Assembly: GCA_001643675.2 (NCBI GenBank)
Contig: LSRY02000016.1
Span: 1,054,001-1,118,000, forward strand
Direction: 5' to 3'
From: Monocercomonoides exilis
Lineage: Eukaryota; Preaxostyla; Oxymonadida; Polymastigidae
Length of the DNA stretch: 64,000 bases
Shown: in pieces, positions 47,477 to 61,300 of the stretch
How the letters are laid out: each line of letters opens with the position of its first letter
Numbering within the stretch: the stretch's first letter is position 1
Program-made: the position numbers and the translations under genes
The notes under the pieces: generated by a model
The model's input: only the letters and a program-made list of their open reading frames with translations
Databases searched by the model: none
Told to the model about the DNA's origin: nothing

Positions 47477-48705
47477 AAACATGATTAAATTAAATGATTG
47501 GCTTGATCGAAGATTATTATCTCTGAAAGATTGATAATGTTGGAAGATAAATAAATTTTTTAAAAATAATTTAACAACTGACCTTATCTAACGAGTACGT
47601 CAAGCTCGGTTTCAATACAGTTTTAGATATTTTCAAGAAAAAAATCATTACTGGCCGTATAATCCCCTTTTGCCAAATAATATTCTCCTTTTTCAAATTA
47701 AAATTGAATATCTCATTTGTTTCTCAAGAAAATATTTTTCATCGGATTCAATGCAGTCCATAACGTTCGACGAATAAACTGACAGTTTAAAACAATTAAA
47801 TTATAGCATGCGTCAAATTTGAACACTTTCACCACTTCTCAATTTTTGGAAAAAAATTTTGATGTCAATGATTTCAAATTCTCTTTTTCAAGAAAATAAA
47901 ATAAAAATCACCTTTTAAAGAAATAAAAATAAAAAGAATCTGTTTTTTGATATTTTGTTTATCAGTTTTTATGACATTATCTTATTCTATCGATTTCTAC
48001 AATTTATTGATTTCATTTTAAAAATATATTTGTAAAATTAAATAATTCCCATTCTAAGATGATTATTGATTACCTTACGATTTTTATACGATGACAACCA
48101 ACGAGAAAAGCGTAGAAAATAAAACGACATTTCATCAACCAAAAAGAAATGATTTTATTTGTGATCTTGATTGCAAGCGACGCCATCGTATCCGAGCTTC
48201 TCTGAATTGAAAATTGAACATGTGCTTTGATAATGACAAATAATAATATTTGCTCGAAAAGGAAATATCCTGCGATGAAGGCTTTTAAAGCACTGCTTTT
48301 CATATTCTTGCAAAACAAAAAGAGTTTGATTGAAATTTGATGAATTTTCAATATCTTTGAAAATAATACTTTATTCTTAAAAAATTTCTCAGAGAGCAGC
48401 GCATATTCTATTTATAACGCCACAGAGAAATGTTCCATGCTTTTGCTGGTGCGGGCTTTCAAGCCATAAGAATCATAAACAGAAAACGAACAAATAAACA
48501 TGAAAAAAAGAAAAGTTCCATTTTTGCTTTGAAAATGGTGCAAAACGCCTCTTGTCACACCCAACAAAAGCAGCAACACAACTACTCACACCCCTGTTAA
48601 TGGAGTATATATACATATTGCAAATGAAAATTCCATTGCCGTTCCTGATAAATGCCCCAGATTCCATTTGCACTTTGCAATCCTTTTGCCGAAATGCAAT
48701 TTTTA

Positions 48706-51700
48706 TTAAACACTTCCAGAGTCGCTCCCTTCGGACTCTGCCCCAGAAGCCTTGCACCGACTGCCGCTGCTGCTCGAATAAGCGTAGCCAATTGCATCAG
48801 ACATCGTGAGCACAGCTGCGCCTGCAGGAAAGTGCTGGATGAACTCGCGCTTGAGGCCGACAAGTGTTGGCCTTGCCGGGGCATTGCTGTCCAGGCACGA
48901 CAGAATGCAGCCAGAAAATGGGTTCTTTTCGGTAATTCCCATGATAGGTCGTTCTCCATTCACAATCTTCTGCCCTGCCACCTCTGCTGGATACTCCCCA
49001 AATGGGATCTGGAGCGTAAGGCACTCCCACAACATCATCCCAATCGAGAAGGCAACCGACTCCTTTGTTGCTCTCATCTTCTTGCTCATCAGCAGCTCTG
49101 GCGCCTTCCACCTCATGCACTCTTTTCTGTTGTCATCCTCATCCTCAAAGGCAGATGAAGGAGGAGGTGATTTTGTGAATCTCTCGCTCTTCACAGAAAC
49201 ATCAGAGGAAGATGTGGCAATGGTAGAGGTTGAAGAGATGGAGGAAGTGTCAGAGTCTGACGAGCAGTCGGAGTGGAGGGCAATGCAGATGACCATGTGT
49301 TCTGAGAACAGCACGATGTGGGGACTGAGATTGGCCAAAGAGGAAAGCTCATTTTCCATTTCGTCAAAGGAGTGGAGCGCAAGATTGGCCACCCAGAACA
49401 GGATCTGTGCAGCTGTCTGCTTCCTCTCCTTCAAACTCCCAATCGCCATTTCTTTCTTCTCGTTCCTTCCATGAAGCAGCATGAACAGCGAATCTCTCAG
49501 ATCCACAATCAGCTTCTCATGAGGGGGATGAGCAGGCCATTGCATCCACCAAGTTCGACATTGATGAGGTGGTGGGACACAGATCCTCTCCCCGAACAAA
49601 TGTTGAATCTGAATCAGTTGTGGATGTGGAAGAGATGGAAGGTGAAGGTGTTCTCTTTCTTGTATCTTCCTCTTCTTCCTCATCTTTCTCCAGTGCCCAT
49701 TCTGGAATCTTGTCTGAATCTCTCCCCAAAATGTATTCGGTGGAGTCACTCTCGGACAGAAGATGCTCTGATGATTCAGAGTGTTGCATATTCGTATCAT
49801 ATATTCTCTTCTTGATCCTCTCTTCATTCTTTTTCTCGGCCTCTCTCTCTGCTCTCATCCACTGCTCCTCAGGTGACATCTCCATCGTCACCATCTCAAA
49901 CGCCTTTGGATCCTTTCTGATGTTGTCATTCACAATCTCTCTCAGATCTTCTGCTTCGTTCTTTGCTTTCTTCCACCGAACAGCCAGAATAACAACAATT
50001 ACAAGCAGAAGCACAACAAATACAACACACACAATCACAATAATTGGCCAAAATGATTTTTCTTTCTTTCCACCTTCGACAATCTTTTCATCTCCACTTG
50101 TTTGGGCTACACTCCTGTTCTTCAGAATAAAATGTTGCGTTTCGCATTTGTGTTTCTCATTACCGAAAAGAAGAGAAACAGATGCTTCTGCATTTTCTTC
50201 TTCTCCAATAGTTGAGCTTGAAATATCTGCAGCTATCACACTCTCGTTCACAAATTCATCAAAATCATATTTTTCCACACGCTCTTCGTCTCCATTCCTC
50301 AGACTCAACTTCAAACCCACGTTGCAAGGAAGCAACAATGTGCCTTTCACATACAATCTAACTTCGTCTCCTTTCTTATCTATCTTTGCTGATTCTATTG
50401 TGGGGATGAACAAAGGAGAAGGCCTCTCTCCAGCAATCCCTTTCATCGTGCATTCATTATTCAAGATCCATAATGATGTGTTTGGCAGCAGCCCATCTCC
50501 TCCTTTCACACTCATCACATTTACAACCCCAAAATCTGAGCAAATGATGTTCCGTCTTACCGATGGATAGTGCAAAATAGATGGATTATTGTTGTTGAAA
50601 TTGCATGCTTCAATCGTCACAGCACCGCCACTCGCTGTCAACCCGCCTTTCGAGGAGTCGCAAACTGTTGTGTCTCTTATCTCAGTGACACAATCAGAGA
50701 AATCAACAACAGAGCCGTTCCATTCGCAGATGCCCTCTTCAGCAACATTCATTTCCTCTGAACCACCAGCAAGATTCCCTTCAAACTTGCACTGATCGAC
50801 CATCATCTCATCGGCAGAGACCATTGCCACTTGACTCCCTTTCGCAGATGCTGATGCGCATTCGCAAAATGAACAGTTGAACATTTCAGAGGCAGACTTT
50901 GCGTGAGACGTGAAAATAACGCTTGGTCCAGATGATGATCGGCTGATGTTCGCAAATGATGATAATGACAATGAAAAAAGCAAAGAAGAACTCTCTTTCG
51001 AAGAAATCACACAACCATTTTGCAGAGTTGTATTTTCTGCTTTCAATTTGGAAATGCTAACACTCTGGCTAATACCACACTCTATCACTGAGCTCAGGCA
51101 TTGAACATTGCTGATTGTGAGATCCTGAAACTTTACGCTTTCAGAAGTCAACACACGAAACGCTGACTTTGCTAATTGCAAGCTGCATATGCTGCACTCG
51201 CTTCCCTCGAGCAGTCCATCCTCAACAGTTAACAATGAAAAATCAAAATTGTTCTGTGAATTCCAAAGTGATCCACTCTCAGCCAGAAATGAAACAGTTC
51301 CCAAAAAGAGAAATCCATTCAATTGGCGTATTAAGCACGAGCAGGCAATGTTACACATTCCATCAAAAACAAGTGACACTCTCTCAAATCGAACAGATTC
51401 CGAAGTTCTCACAACTTCCTCCCCTACCAACTCAACCTCACTCACTTTTATCTCGGCATTCCTATTCGATTCCATTGACTTGATCGTCACCTTTTGAGCA
51501 GAGCACGAGCCTGTTAAAGTTGTTTCATTCCAGATAAACAGCTGAGAATAATCAGACGGGATAATGTGGCTCACTCCAACATTCAGCGATGAGCATGCGC
51601 TCTTCATCTCCCCACAATTCTTGCTGTCGCTGCTGTTCCCCACAATCGATGACACAAATATGAATTCGCTCCTGAACACATACACCCTTCCCAACAGATC

Positions 51701-54700
51701 CTCTTCATCCTCATAATTGTCTGCTGTGCATCCCCATATTGCCAGTTCCTTCACAAATGGCTCCCCAAAATTTATCAGGAATTGTGATTCACTTATCTGA
51801 GAGTCAAGGTCAGTGCACTGCACAAACACATCTCTCCCTTTCAGTGCAACATTCCCTCGGAATGTGATGTTCGACAGCACAAATGGCAATGGCTTCTGCG
51901 AGACACTTTGTGATTTCAAAAACATCCCTCCTCCTCTCCCAATATTCGAGCAGAAGCATTCTGTCACATTTGTGTGGTTGATTTCCAACAATCCGCCTTC
52001 GCTGAGTCCAAAGAATACAGATCCCCCTTCATTCGAGCTTGTTGACCCACAATCACGGATTGTCGAATTATTCATTTTCAATTTCACAACATTTTGCTCA
52101 CCACAACAAAGCAACGATGGATTTCCCGATGAACTGTGCTTCACATTCAGGAATGCACATTGCTCAAGAATGGCGTTCCATCCTTCATCGGCTGCATTGC
52201 TTCCACCTCCAGATATCCGCGTTTCGGCCAGAGCAAAAACACTTCCTCCATTCAAAGAAATATCTTCGAATGCTGCATTCTTCATCAACACTTTGCAATC
52301 AACTGATATGCTCATTATCTCGTGCATCGATCCCAGCTCTGTGATCTTTGTCGATTCTATCTGAACAATTCCTTTTGCGGCCAAAATCAGAACAAAGGAT
52401 AAATTGTTTCCAGCATTAGAATATGCATGGATTGAGCAGCACACAAGACTCGCTTTGATTGAATCTGAACCTGTCCAGATGAAAATTTTTGCTGGATTGT
52501 CAAAGGATGATGGAATCGAAATCTCCACTTTTTCAAATTCAGTAACTCCGTTGCATTCAACAACAACGTCTGCATTTCCCTCAATTGCTTGAACAAATTT
52601 GATTTTGTCTGATTCGTCATTTGTTCCTTCCATTTTCATGCTGCGCAACCTTATTTCCCTCTTCACATCGCAAATCCCCTGTATTACCATCCCTTCAAGA
52701 GATAGGTTGCTTGCCCTATTGAGCGCATAATCAACGGATCCGCACGGATATTCTTCTAATCCACATACAACCACGTTGTTTCCTTCTCGTGAAACATAGA
52801 CGCTCGATCCAATAGATTTCCAGAAATAGATCAGCGGGATTGCACACTCTCTGTTTCCTCCATCATATCCTCTCAGAGAGTCTTCAGTCAGCATCTCCAA
52901 TCTATCTCTCACAAATGGAAGTGTTTCGTTCTTGACGCTGCTGGCAAGCGATGGAGACGAAATGAATAGATCCTTCCCATATTTCGCATTGTTTGGCTTG
53001 TTTGGTGAAAAAACAGGTGAGTATATCACAAACCATCCATTAACCTCTTCTTCTCTCAGTATCTTCAGCATTATTCCTCCACCATATCCAACAACTTCAC
53101 CTTCATATGGTGCTGTGCAACCATAAAATGTGCATTCATTTGCCACAAGATTCGTTTTTGGAGATGCTTCAAAAAAGAATGCCCCTCCACCGCACTCTTC
53201 TTCCTCTCCAGCAACAGCACATCCTTCGAATGTGCAGTCATTTATTTCCACTTTGTGATCTCTTCCATCATTATCGTTCTCGTTCGTAATGCTGATGCAC
53301 CCTCCACTTCCCTTCGAGCGTGTAATCGATGAAAATGTGCAACCAGATATCTCTTCGATATTTCCGTTGTGGCACGCAACAACACATCCATCAACAAATG
53401 AGATTTCTCCAAAATTGCTGTTCGTCATATTCATCGAAGGCACACTTTCGGAATTTCCTTCAACAATGAAAAACGAAAAACCCCATTTGGCAACACTTTC
53501 TGATCCAAACTCAATCACCTCCACAACTCCTCCAACAGCCTTCACAAGCACTGCCGAAATAGCCTCAACATCTCCTTCCATCCCACACTTGCTCAGTGTG
53601 AGCTTCTCTGAACGACAACAAAACACGCTTTCATGATATGTCAGCGATTGAGATATCGAAAATACAATGCCAGTTACAGATGTTGTGACTGTGTTCTCCA
53701 TCAATCCACTTTGTGCTCCTTCTGTCAGATCAGCAACTCCGCACTTCATTTCATTCTCCTTTGCTCTGATGCTCCATTCTTCCGAATCAAATCCCAATTC
53801 ATCCCCAAAGACAAATGGCTCAAGAACAGTAACATCTTTTTTCTTCCCTTCAAAATGAACAGATGCTGCCTTTGCAATCGTGGTGCATGGAAACACTTCA
53901 TATCCACACATCGAAAAATCATGGCTTGACGATCCTCCTCCAACAAATCCTGATGCAGAAAAGTTGTTCCACAAATACACCACCAGCGGAATGGCAAATG
54001 TCTCATTCAGCGTTGATCTCTCAAATCCACTCAGTTTTGAAAAGTTATTCAAATCAACATCAAATCTAATCGAGTTTCTGTCAATCACGCCTGAAAGATC
54101 ATGTGCATTAACGAAGATCTCTTTCCCTTCTCTCGCATCGCACCCAGGAAATGAAACATCCTTCAAGATGAATGAACTCGCTCCATCATCCAAATGAACA
54201 TAAATCCCTCCCCCATATCCACGCTCCCCACCTGCTGTTTGCGTTGCCTTGCAGCTCACAAGTTGCAACAAACCACTTTCATCACTCGAAAATATTGTCC
54301 TTGCTGAGTTAGTATTTGTCATGTTTCCCACAGTGAATGTCGATCCTTCTTTCATCTCAACCCACAACCCTCCTCCATTTCCTCCTTTGCTCTCACACCC
54401 AGATATCAGCCCTCCAACTATTTCCAGAGAGCACTCTCTCCCAAGTGTGCATTCAAAAGCTCCTCCATTTCCTTCAATTCCTCTGAATCCGCTCATCGTA
54501 TTGTTTGTGAACTTCAGCAACTTGGCGGAATTTGTGGAAATAACTCGAATAGATCCTGATGGCAAATCTGCTTGTGAAGATGCTTTCACTGAAAGTGTTG
54601 AATCTTCACTCGTCAAAGATGCTCCATTCGCCACCCCAAACAAAACACTATTTCCTGTCGAGCTAATATCCTCAATATTCATGGAAGTGAATGTTCCAGC

Positions 54701-57700
54701 AGCATTGTTTCCATCAAGATTAATCAACGGACAGTTCCCAATAACCAAAGACAAGACATTCAACGATGAAACAGACACCTCACCTGCTGACACGGACAAA
54801 AACACAAAAGACAACGCTGATTGGGAATCTTGAAAAGTCAGTGAGCAATCTTCAAGCGAAAATGATTGTGACGAAGAACTGAAGAAGATTTCGTGATTTG
54901 GAAGAGCAGAAGGAACAGAGAAAATGAGTGAGCTCATATGCGCATTTGCACTTACAGTTATCATACTTCCTTCACTTCCATCAGAATCATCAATAACCTT
55001 CCATCCACTGTTTCCATCTTTCCCTCGGATTGTGTGCTTCAAGGAGTCAAATGTCAGCTCACTGTTCACTTCCGCCATCCCAAAGATAACAATCTTCTTT
55101 TCTTCTTCTTGCCTTGTCAAGCAATGCTTCAGAGTCTGACACGGAATTTCAGCGTATCCACAATAAGAATTGTCAGAAGCATCAACATTGCTCACAACAA
55201 TCTCTTCTGGCAAAGGAATCAGATAAACGCATAGCGGAATTGGAGCTGATTCATCTCCATTGTTGAATCCTTGCATCTTGCTCTTTGTATCAAATGAGGG
55301 TGTTAACGAGGCAATTTTCCCACTTGTTGCTGTTGACTCCAGATCGATCGAATCAACAAAAATATCACTCCCAAATTTTGCTCGATTTCCTTCAAATGCT
55401 GATGAAATAAGAAACTCTGCATTTGTGTCTTTCACTTTCAGCCCAATCCCTCCTCCTCTCCCTTGAGTGGCTGAGGCATAACAGTTCTTCACAACACCTC
55501 CATTCATCGTAAATGAACCAACATTCCCCATTTCAATCATCATTCCTCCTCCAAACTCAGAGACTTCACTTCCACACCCATCAACAGTGCATCCATCAAG
55601 AGTTATTGAGTTTGATCCTTCACCCACATTCATCAGTGATGATCCAGCTGTTGTCCTCACAATGTTGTTGAAAGTGCAGTTATCCAGAGACAATGAAACA
55701 GGCGATCCTTGAGGCAGAGACATCACACTTGTGGCGCTGAATGTTTGGATCCATCTCACATCTTTCATTTTCAACTCTCCCCCTTCCATCTTCACAAGCG
55801 AGTTCTGGATGCTCCTCTCTTCTGAATGAGCTGCATCCATCGATATATTCATTCGCTTCACGTCCATTAATCCACTTCCCTGAACCTCAAACAAACTGCA
55901 TTGTCGGTTGTTTTCAAATGAAGAATTGTGAATCACAGACAGATCGCTCACAACCAATTTCCCTGCTCCGACTGCAAAAAGAGACAGCCCAGCGGAATTC
56001 AGTTCGGTCATAACAGCACTTCCTGTGGGCTCCACCCCACTGATAGCAAACGAATTTGCCCCAGCATCCACTACATCTCGAATATTCATCGTTCCCCTCA
56101 GAATCTTCACATCCTCTACATATCCAGGAATAAGCTGTGAAATGCAATGCCCTATTGTCTCACATGGATGTGTTTCATCAAACCCACAGAAAAACGTGTT
56201 TATTAAGACATCATGAAATTCTGATGTTGCAACATATAAATTCAATTTTGGGACAGATTCTAATAACTCACTTAAATCGAGATCGCTGTATCTTATTCCA
56301 ACTCTGTTTGATATGTTTTTTGTTGACTTACATGAAATATCAATATTGTTATTCACATTTCCATTGAAACAGATATCGTGACCATTTAGCTCTGCAGTGT
56401 TATTGTGAAAAAAACAGTAATAAAGCAAGGTACCATCATTGGTACCTAAAATTTGAATTGTTATTCCTCCTCCCCAACAATTGGAATATCCATTCACAAA
56501 GAGGCAATTGCGAACAACGATAACTTCAAGATTATTCCAAATGCATGCTCCTCCGCCATCAGAATTTCCTGAATGATGACCACTGCAGTTTGAAAAAGAG
56601 CAGTCCAAAACACAATCTTTTGTGTTTGTTGCTTTAGACGAATATATTCCAACACCTCCAGCATCATTTCCCGACCACCCATCTTTGAACATGCAGTTTT
56701 CAACAAAAGGTTGAGCCAACAACAGTTCCATTGAAATCCCTGCACCTCCGTAATCCGTTGTTGCAGCACAAGAACAGTTTTTGAATGAACAATGCTTCAC
56801 TGAACTTTCATAAATTTTCAGAGCATAAATTCCTCCGCCTCTTGTTTTTGTTGCATTGCAATCTTGGAATGAAGAATTCGTCACTATCAGTTTTGCCTCA
56901 GAATTGTCATGCACATAAACTGCCCCTCCGCACTCAGCAGAACATCCGATCCATTCGCACAAGGACAAAGATTGAGATTCAGTTGTTGAGACGTTTTCTG
57001 TGTTCGTCATTTTTTGTTCTATCCTTTCGTTTTTGATGAACGAACAATTGTTGCAGATAAAAATTTCAGAACCTAATGTTCCACACACAATTCCACCTTC
57101 CAGAACATTTGTTGACCCTTTGATTATGCAGTCTTCCAATTCACTCATTTTTATTTCCACAACTTTGTTGCAACAGAATCGGGAAGCTTCACTTCTCTGC
57201 TCAGTTATATTCACAAAACAACTTCTTGAGATGCTTTCACCTTTCCCTGCTCCTTCATTAACAAAATTTCCACTTCCACAAAATACAATGTTCCTCCAAT
57301 CACATTTCTTTGCAAATAATATTGATTCTTCAGTTGTCATCTTCACAATGCTATTTCTCATAATCACGTTCGTACCCAATTTAATGGAAAAATTTGTGAG
57401 AGAACACATTCCACCATTGATTACAAAAAAGTCAACTTCTTTGCATTCCTCGAATAAATGGCAATCATCAAGTTGCAAATTAGATTTGATGCAAATTTCA
57501 AATGCACAATTGTCTTTTCTCCTCTCAAATGATATCTTTCTGAACTCAACTGATCCATTATGAATGTCACAAAACACATCGATGGTACTTTCTATATCTT
57601 CACAATTTTTTCCCATTTTTGTGAAAGAAAGTGAAGGAACACATCCAGATTGTGAAAAATAGCTCCAACATTTCTCAATGAGAATTAGCAATAACAATGC

Positions 57701-57709
57701 AGTCGACAT
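48706..57709 (-). CDS. Giant receptor-like protein: signal peptide, parallel beta-helix ectodomain, one TM helix, C-terminal pseudokinase; frame break before the kinase
   Basis: The start is the ATG at 57709, opening a signal peptide (MSTALLLLILIEKC). About 2500 residues of Cys/Gly-rich repeats follow, of the right-handed beta-helix type (CGGAVYVHDNSEA, RGGGIYA, and repeated units built as FCGFDETHPC...C). One transmembrane helix (about 49985-50055, PIIVIVCVVFVVLLLVIVVI) leads to a charged, Ser-rich cytoplasmic linker. The frame ends with TGA at 49517. A kinase-like domain continues in the next frame down to TAA at 48706: RWKAPELL, then SIGMMLWECLTLQIPFGEY, then RPTLVGLK. Losing one C from the C5 run at 49523-49527 would fuse the frames. 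I see no HRD or DFG motif, so catalysis is unlikely. Such beta-helix/kinase proteins form large families in oxymonads, as I recall. Confidence 0.8.
52169..56196 (-). repeat. Left arm of a 4.03 kb inverted duplication
   Basis: Reverse complement of 59972-64000. Positions pair with a constant sum of 116168 up to the one-base gap at 55298-55300/60868-60871, and 116169 beyond it. In every segment I compared the arms agree, except two substitutions near the outer boundary (about 56157 and 56164) and that gap. The boundary at 56196/59972 is sharp. Confidence 0.93.
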
Positions 57710-58323
57710 TGAAAATTGTATTTGCTGAACACAATAATGAAAGAAAAGATCAAGAAACCAAAGTTTGAATAAATCTAGTATTTTTTTTATTTTTCCAAAA
57801 TACTTCAAAGACCATTTCTGTTTGAAAGAGAAAAAGTTTCTAAAACATATATAACCAAAAATAGTTTCTTAATTTTTTTTTTTTATTTTTATTTAGAAAT
57901 AGTCATTCACTCTTTTAAAGGAATTCGATGGAAAGAAAAATTAATCCAAACATCACATTCCATTGTGAGCAAGATTCTCCAAATATCTCTTCTTTTTTCC
58001 AAATTCTCGTGAATGTTAAAAAAGCATTTGTTAATGAGCATTTTATTCATTAAAAAAGTTTTTTAAAAAGAAGGAAATATATTTTTTTAAAAAATTCTTT
58101 TTGGTTATTTGCCATTTCATCTTCCTTTGAAAATATTTCAGATTGTTTTCCGTGTTGCATAATAAACTAATTCGAAATGAAAGTTTTTGTGTCATTATTT
58201 ATTTATTTTTTATTTATTTTTCATATTCGAAATAACATGAATAATAATAATTTTTTTCTTTACGGATATCATTGAAATGGGTTTATTGATCATATAATGA
58301 ATCAAATGATCATGATCCTTTAA
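57710..58323. other. Divergent spacer between the two receptor genes
   Basis: AT-rich, about 0.6 kb. It should hold the promoter of the left gene and the promoter or first exon of the right gene. A short hydrophobic frame starts at ATG 58177 (MKVFVSLFIYFLFIFHI) and could be a signal-peptide exon, but I see no donor site that joins it to the frame beginning at 58324. Confidence 0.45.
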
Positions 58324-61300
58324 AGCCACCAGTTTTTTCGTTTCAAAGTCTCACTGATATTATTTTTCCAATTAACAGAGTTATTTGGATGCAGTCATTT
58401 ATCTGCAAAATCCAAGAAAACTGAATTGAGTGCGTTGTCAATATTCAGCGATGAAATAAATGGGAAATCAAATTTTCAAAGTGTTTCTCGTTATTTTGAC
58501 ACAGAGGATATTCAAATCAAGGAACCCGGCGTATTAAGGAACTTTTCAAATGAGGACAAGAGATTATTCAATTTATCAGCAAGCAGCTCTCGTGTTCAAA
58601 CTCAAATAAATACAGTGAATTCTTCCATTTTTGTGACATCGGTGTTCTTCAAATTATTGGATACAAAATCTTTTTTATTCATTGATAAAACTTCGATGTG
58701 TTTTTTGCAGTCATTCACAATAGAGAATTCTGAGAAGATAAGTGTTTCTCCTTTCGAATGTTGTGGCTCAATTTGTGTTCACAACTTTTCATTTGCCTCT
58801 TCTGTAAAGCAACAAATGAGAAGTTTGACATCATCAACGAATCTTTCCAACATATTTCTTTCAAGTTCGATATTTTCTAATCTTTGTTTATCTGATGATG
58901 GAAGTGTTCTTCATCGTGGTGAATGTTCTTTTGAGGAAATCAAAGAGTGTTTATTTTTTAACGTCACTCAGAATCATCAAAAGCATTGCAAAGATCCTTC
59001 GTTGTTTTCAAGAAAAAGCGTTTTTGACAGTTGTGTTGTGGTTTGTTCAACAAATGTGTTTGAAGGAGGATTAGTTTGCGGATGCACTTTTTCATTCTCT
59101 TTTTCGTCATTTAATACATCATTTAAATCTAATACAAGGGTGAGCAACTCATTTAACAGAAATGACAGAATATCAACGTCAGATTCACAATCTCTTAACT
59201 CTTGTGAATGGGTTGGATGTTCATCAGAATGTGGAGGAGCAGTCTATGTGCATGACAACTCTGAGGCAACACTATCAGTGACGAATTCTTCGTTTCTCGA
59301 TTGTTTTGCAACAAAAACAAGAGGAGGTGGTATTTTCGCAAAAAATATTTCTGAATGTGAAGTTAATAACAGCATATTCGTCAATTGTTCATGCACAACT
59401 GCCGAAGACAATGGAGGAGGAGGAGGAATTGGTTATTATCAAATAAGCAGACAAACCATAACATCCAATTGCTTATTCCAGAATTCTTGGTCAGCAGATG
59501 ATGCAGGAGGTTTGAGTGTGTGGTTTTGCACATGTGTTGAACAAGAGAAGTGTGTGTTATCTTGTTTGTTTGATAATTGCAGTGGAAATCTTGAGTCAAA
59601 CTCTGCTGGAGGAGGAAGCGATGTTGTTTATTGTCTTTCGAATATTTGTTATGATTCTTGTTCTTTCATGAATTGCCATTCAGAAGGAGGAGGTGGTGGA
59701 ACATATTTTGATTATAAAATCAAAATCAGTGGAAAGTTGCTGTATTTCTGCTTTTTTCACAACAACACAGCTCAATTTGGAGGTCATGATGTCGTTCTAT
59801 CTTCTGAAACAATGAATCGGATTGATACGACTTGTGCAACAACAAGAACTTCAAGCAATAGAGTATCAACCATATGGAATTCAATTGAGGATAAAAGCGA
59901 TTGGTTGAGAAATGTTGGAGGTAGAATAAGATATGTTTTCAATTCAAACAATTATGAAAATTCAAAAGATTCGTTTTTCTGTGGGTTTGATGAAACACAT
60001 CCATGCGAGACAATCGGGCATTGCATTTCACAGCTTATTCCTGGATATGTAGAGGATGTGAAGATTCTGAGGGGAACGATGAATATTCGAGATGTAGTGG
60101 ATGCTGGGGCAAATTCGTTTGCTATCAGTGGGGTGGAGCCCACAGGAAGTGCTGTTATGACCGAACTGAATTCCGCTGGGCTGTCTCTTTTTGCAGTCGG
60201 AGCAGGGAAATTGGTTGTGAGCGATCTGTCTGTGATTCACAATTCTTCATTTGAAAACAACCGACAATGCAGTTTGTTTGAGGTTCAGGGAAGTGGATTA
60301 ATGGACGTGAAGCGAATGAATATATCGATGGATGCAGCTCATTCAGAAGAGAGGAGCATCCAGAACTCGCTTGTGAAGATGGAAGGGGGAGAGTTGAAAA
60401 TGAAAGATGTGAGATGGATCCAAACATTCAGCGCCACAAGTGTGATGTCTCTGCCTCAAGGATCGCCTGTTTCATTGTCTCTGGATAACTGCACTTTCAA
60501 CAACATTGTGAGGACAACAGCTGGATCATCACTGATGAATGTGGGTGAAGGATCAAACTCAATAACTCTTGATGGATGCACTGTTGATGGGTGTGGAAGT
60601 GAAGTCTCTGAGTTTGGAGGAGGAATGATGATTGAAATGGGGAATGTTGGTTCATTTACGATGAATGGAGGTGTTGTGAAGAACTGTTATGCCTCAGCCA
60701 CTCAAGGGAGAGGAGGAGGGATTGGGCTGAAAGTGAAAGACACAAATGCAGAGTTTCTTATTTCATCAGCATTTGAAGGAAATCGAGCAAAATTTGGGAG
60801 TGATATTTTTGTTGATTCGATCGATCTGGAGTCAACAGCAACAAGTGGGAAAATTGCCTCGTTAACACCCCTCATTTGATACAAAGAGCAAGATGCAAGG
60901 ATTCAACAATGGAGATGAATCAGCTCCAATTCCGCTATGCGTTTATCTGATTCCTTTGCCAGAAGAGATTGTTGTGAGCAATGTTGATGCTTCTGACAAT
61001 TCTTATTGTGGATACGCTGAAATTCCGTGTCAGACTCTGAAGCATTGCTTGACAAGGCAAGAAGAAGAAAAGAAGATTGTTATCTTTGGGATGGCGGAAG
61101 TGAACAGTGAGCTGACATTTGACTCCTTGAAGCACACAATCCGAGGGAAAGATGGAAACAGTGGATGGAAGGTTATTGATGATTCTGATGGAAGTGAAGG
61201 AAGTATGATAACTGTAAGTGCAAATGCGCATATGAGCTCACTCATTTTCTCTGTTCCTTCTGCTCTTCCAAATCACGAAATCTTCTTCAGTTCTTCGTCA

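Larger units (their letters stand above)
44459..48705. other. 4.2 kb AT-rich intergenic region
   Basis: Apart from the inverted repeats and homopolymers listed, I find no supportable gene. The stretch 48070-48640 is less AT-rich and has protein-like minus-strand fragments (for example MASLAIKITNKIISFW near 48190), but no start, frame or family I can defend. It may be the remains of a gene. Confidence 0.5.

Noticed and set aside
48360-48480. Less AT-rich stretch that might be a structured RNA
   Set aside because: No conserved motif or clear stem could be established by eye.
48797-49474. Several overlapping frames on both strands in the kinase region
   Set aside because: Only the minus frame ending at 48706 shows kinase-type motifs.
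49569-50570. 333-codon + strand frame over the receptor's C-terminal part
   Set aside because: Antisense shadow of the beta-helix/TM coding strand. No family, and the minus strand shows the TM helix and repeats.
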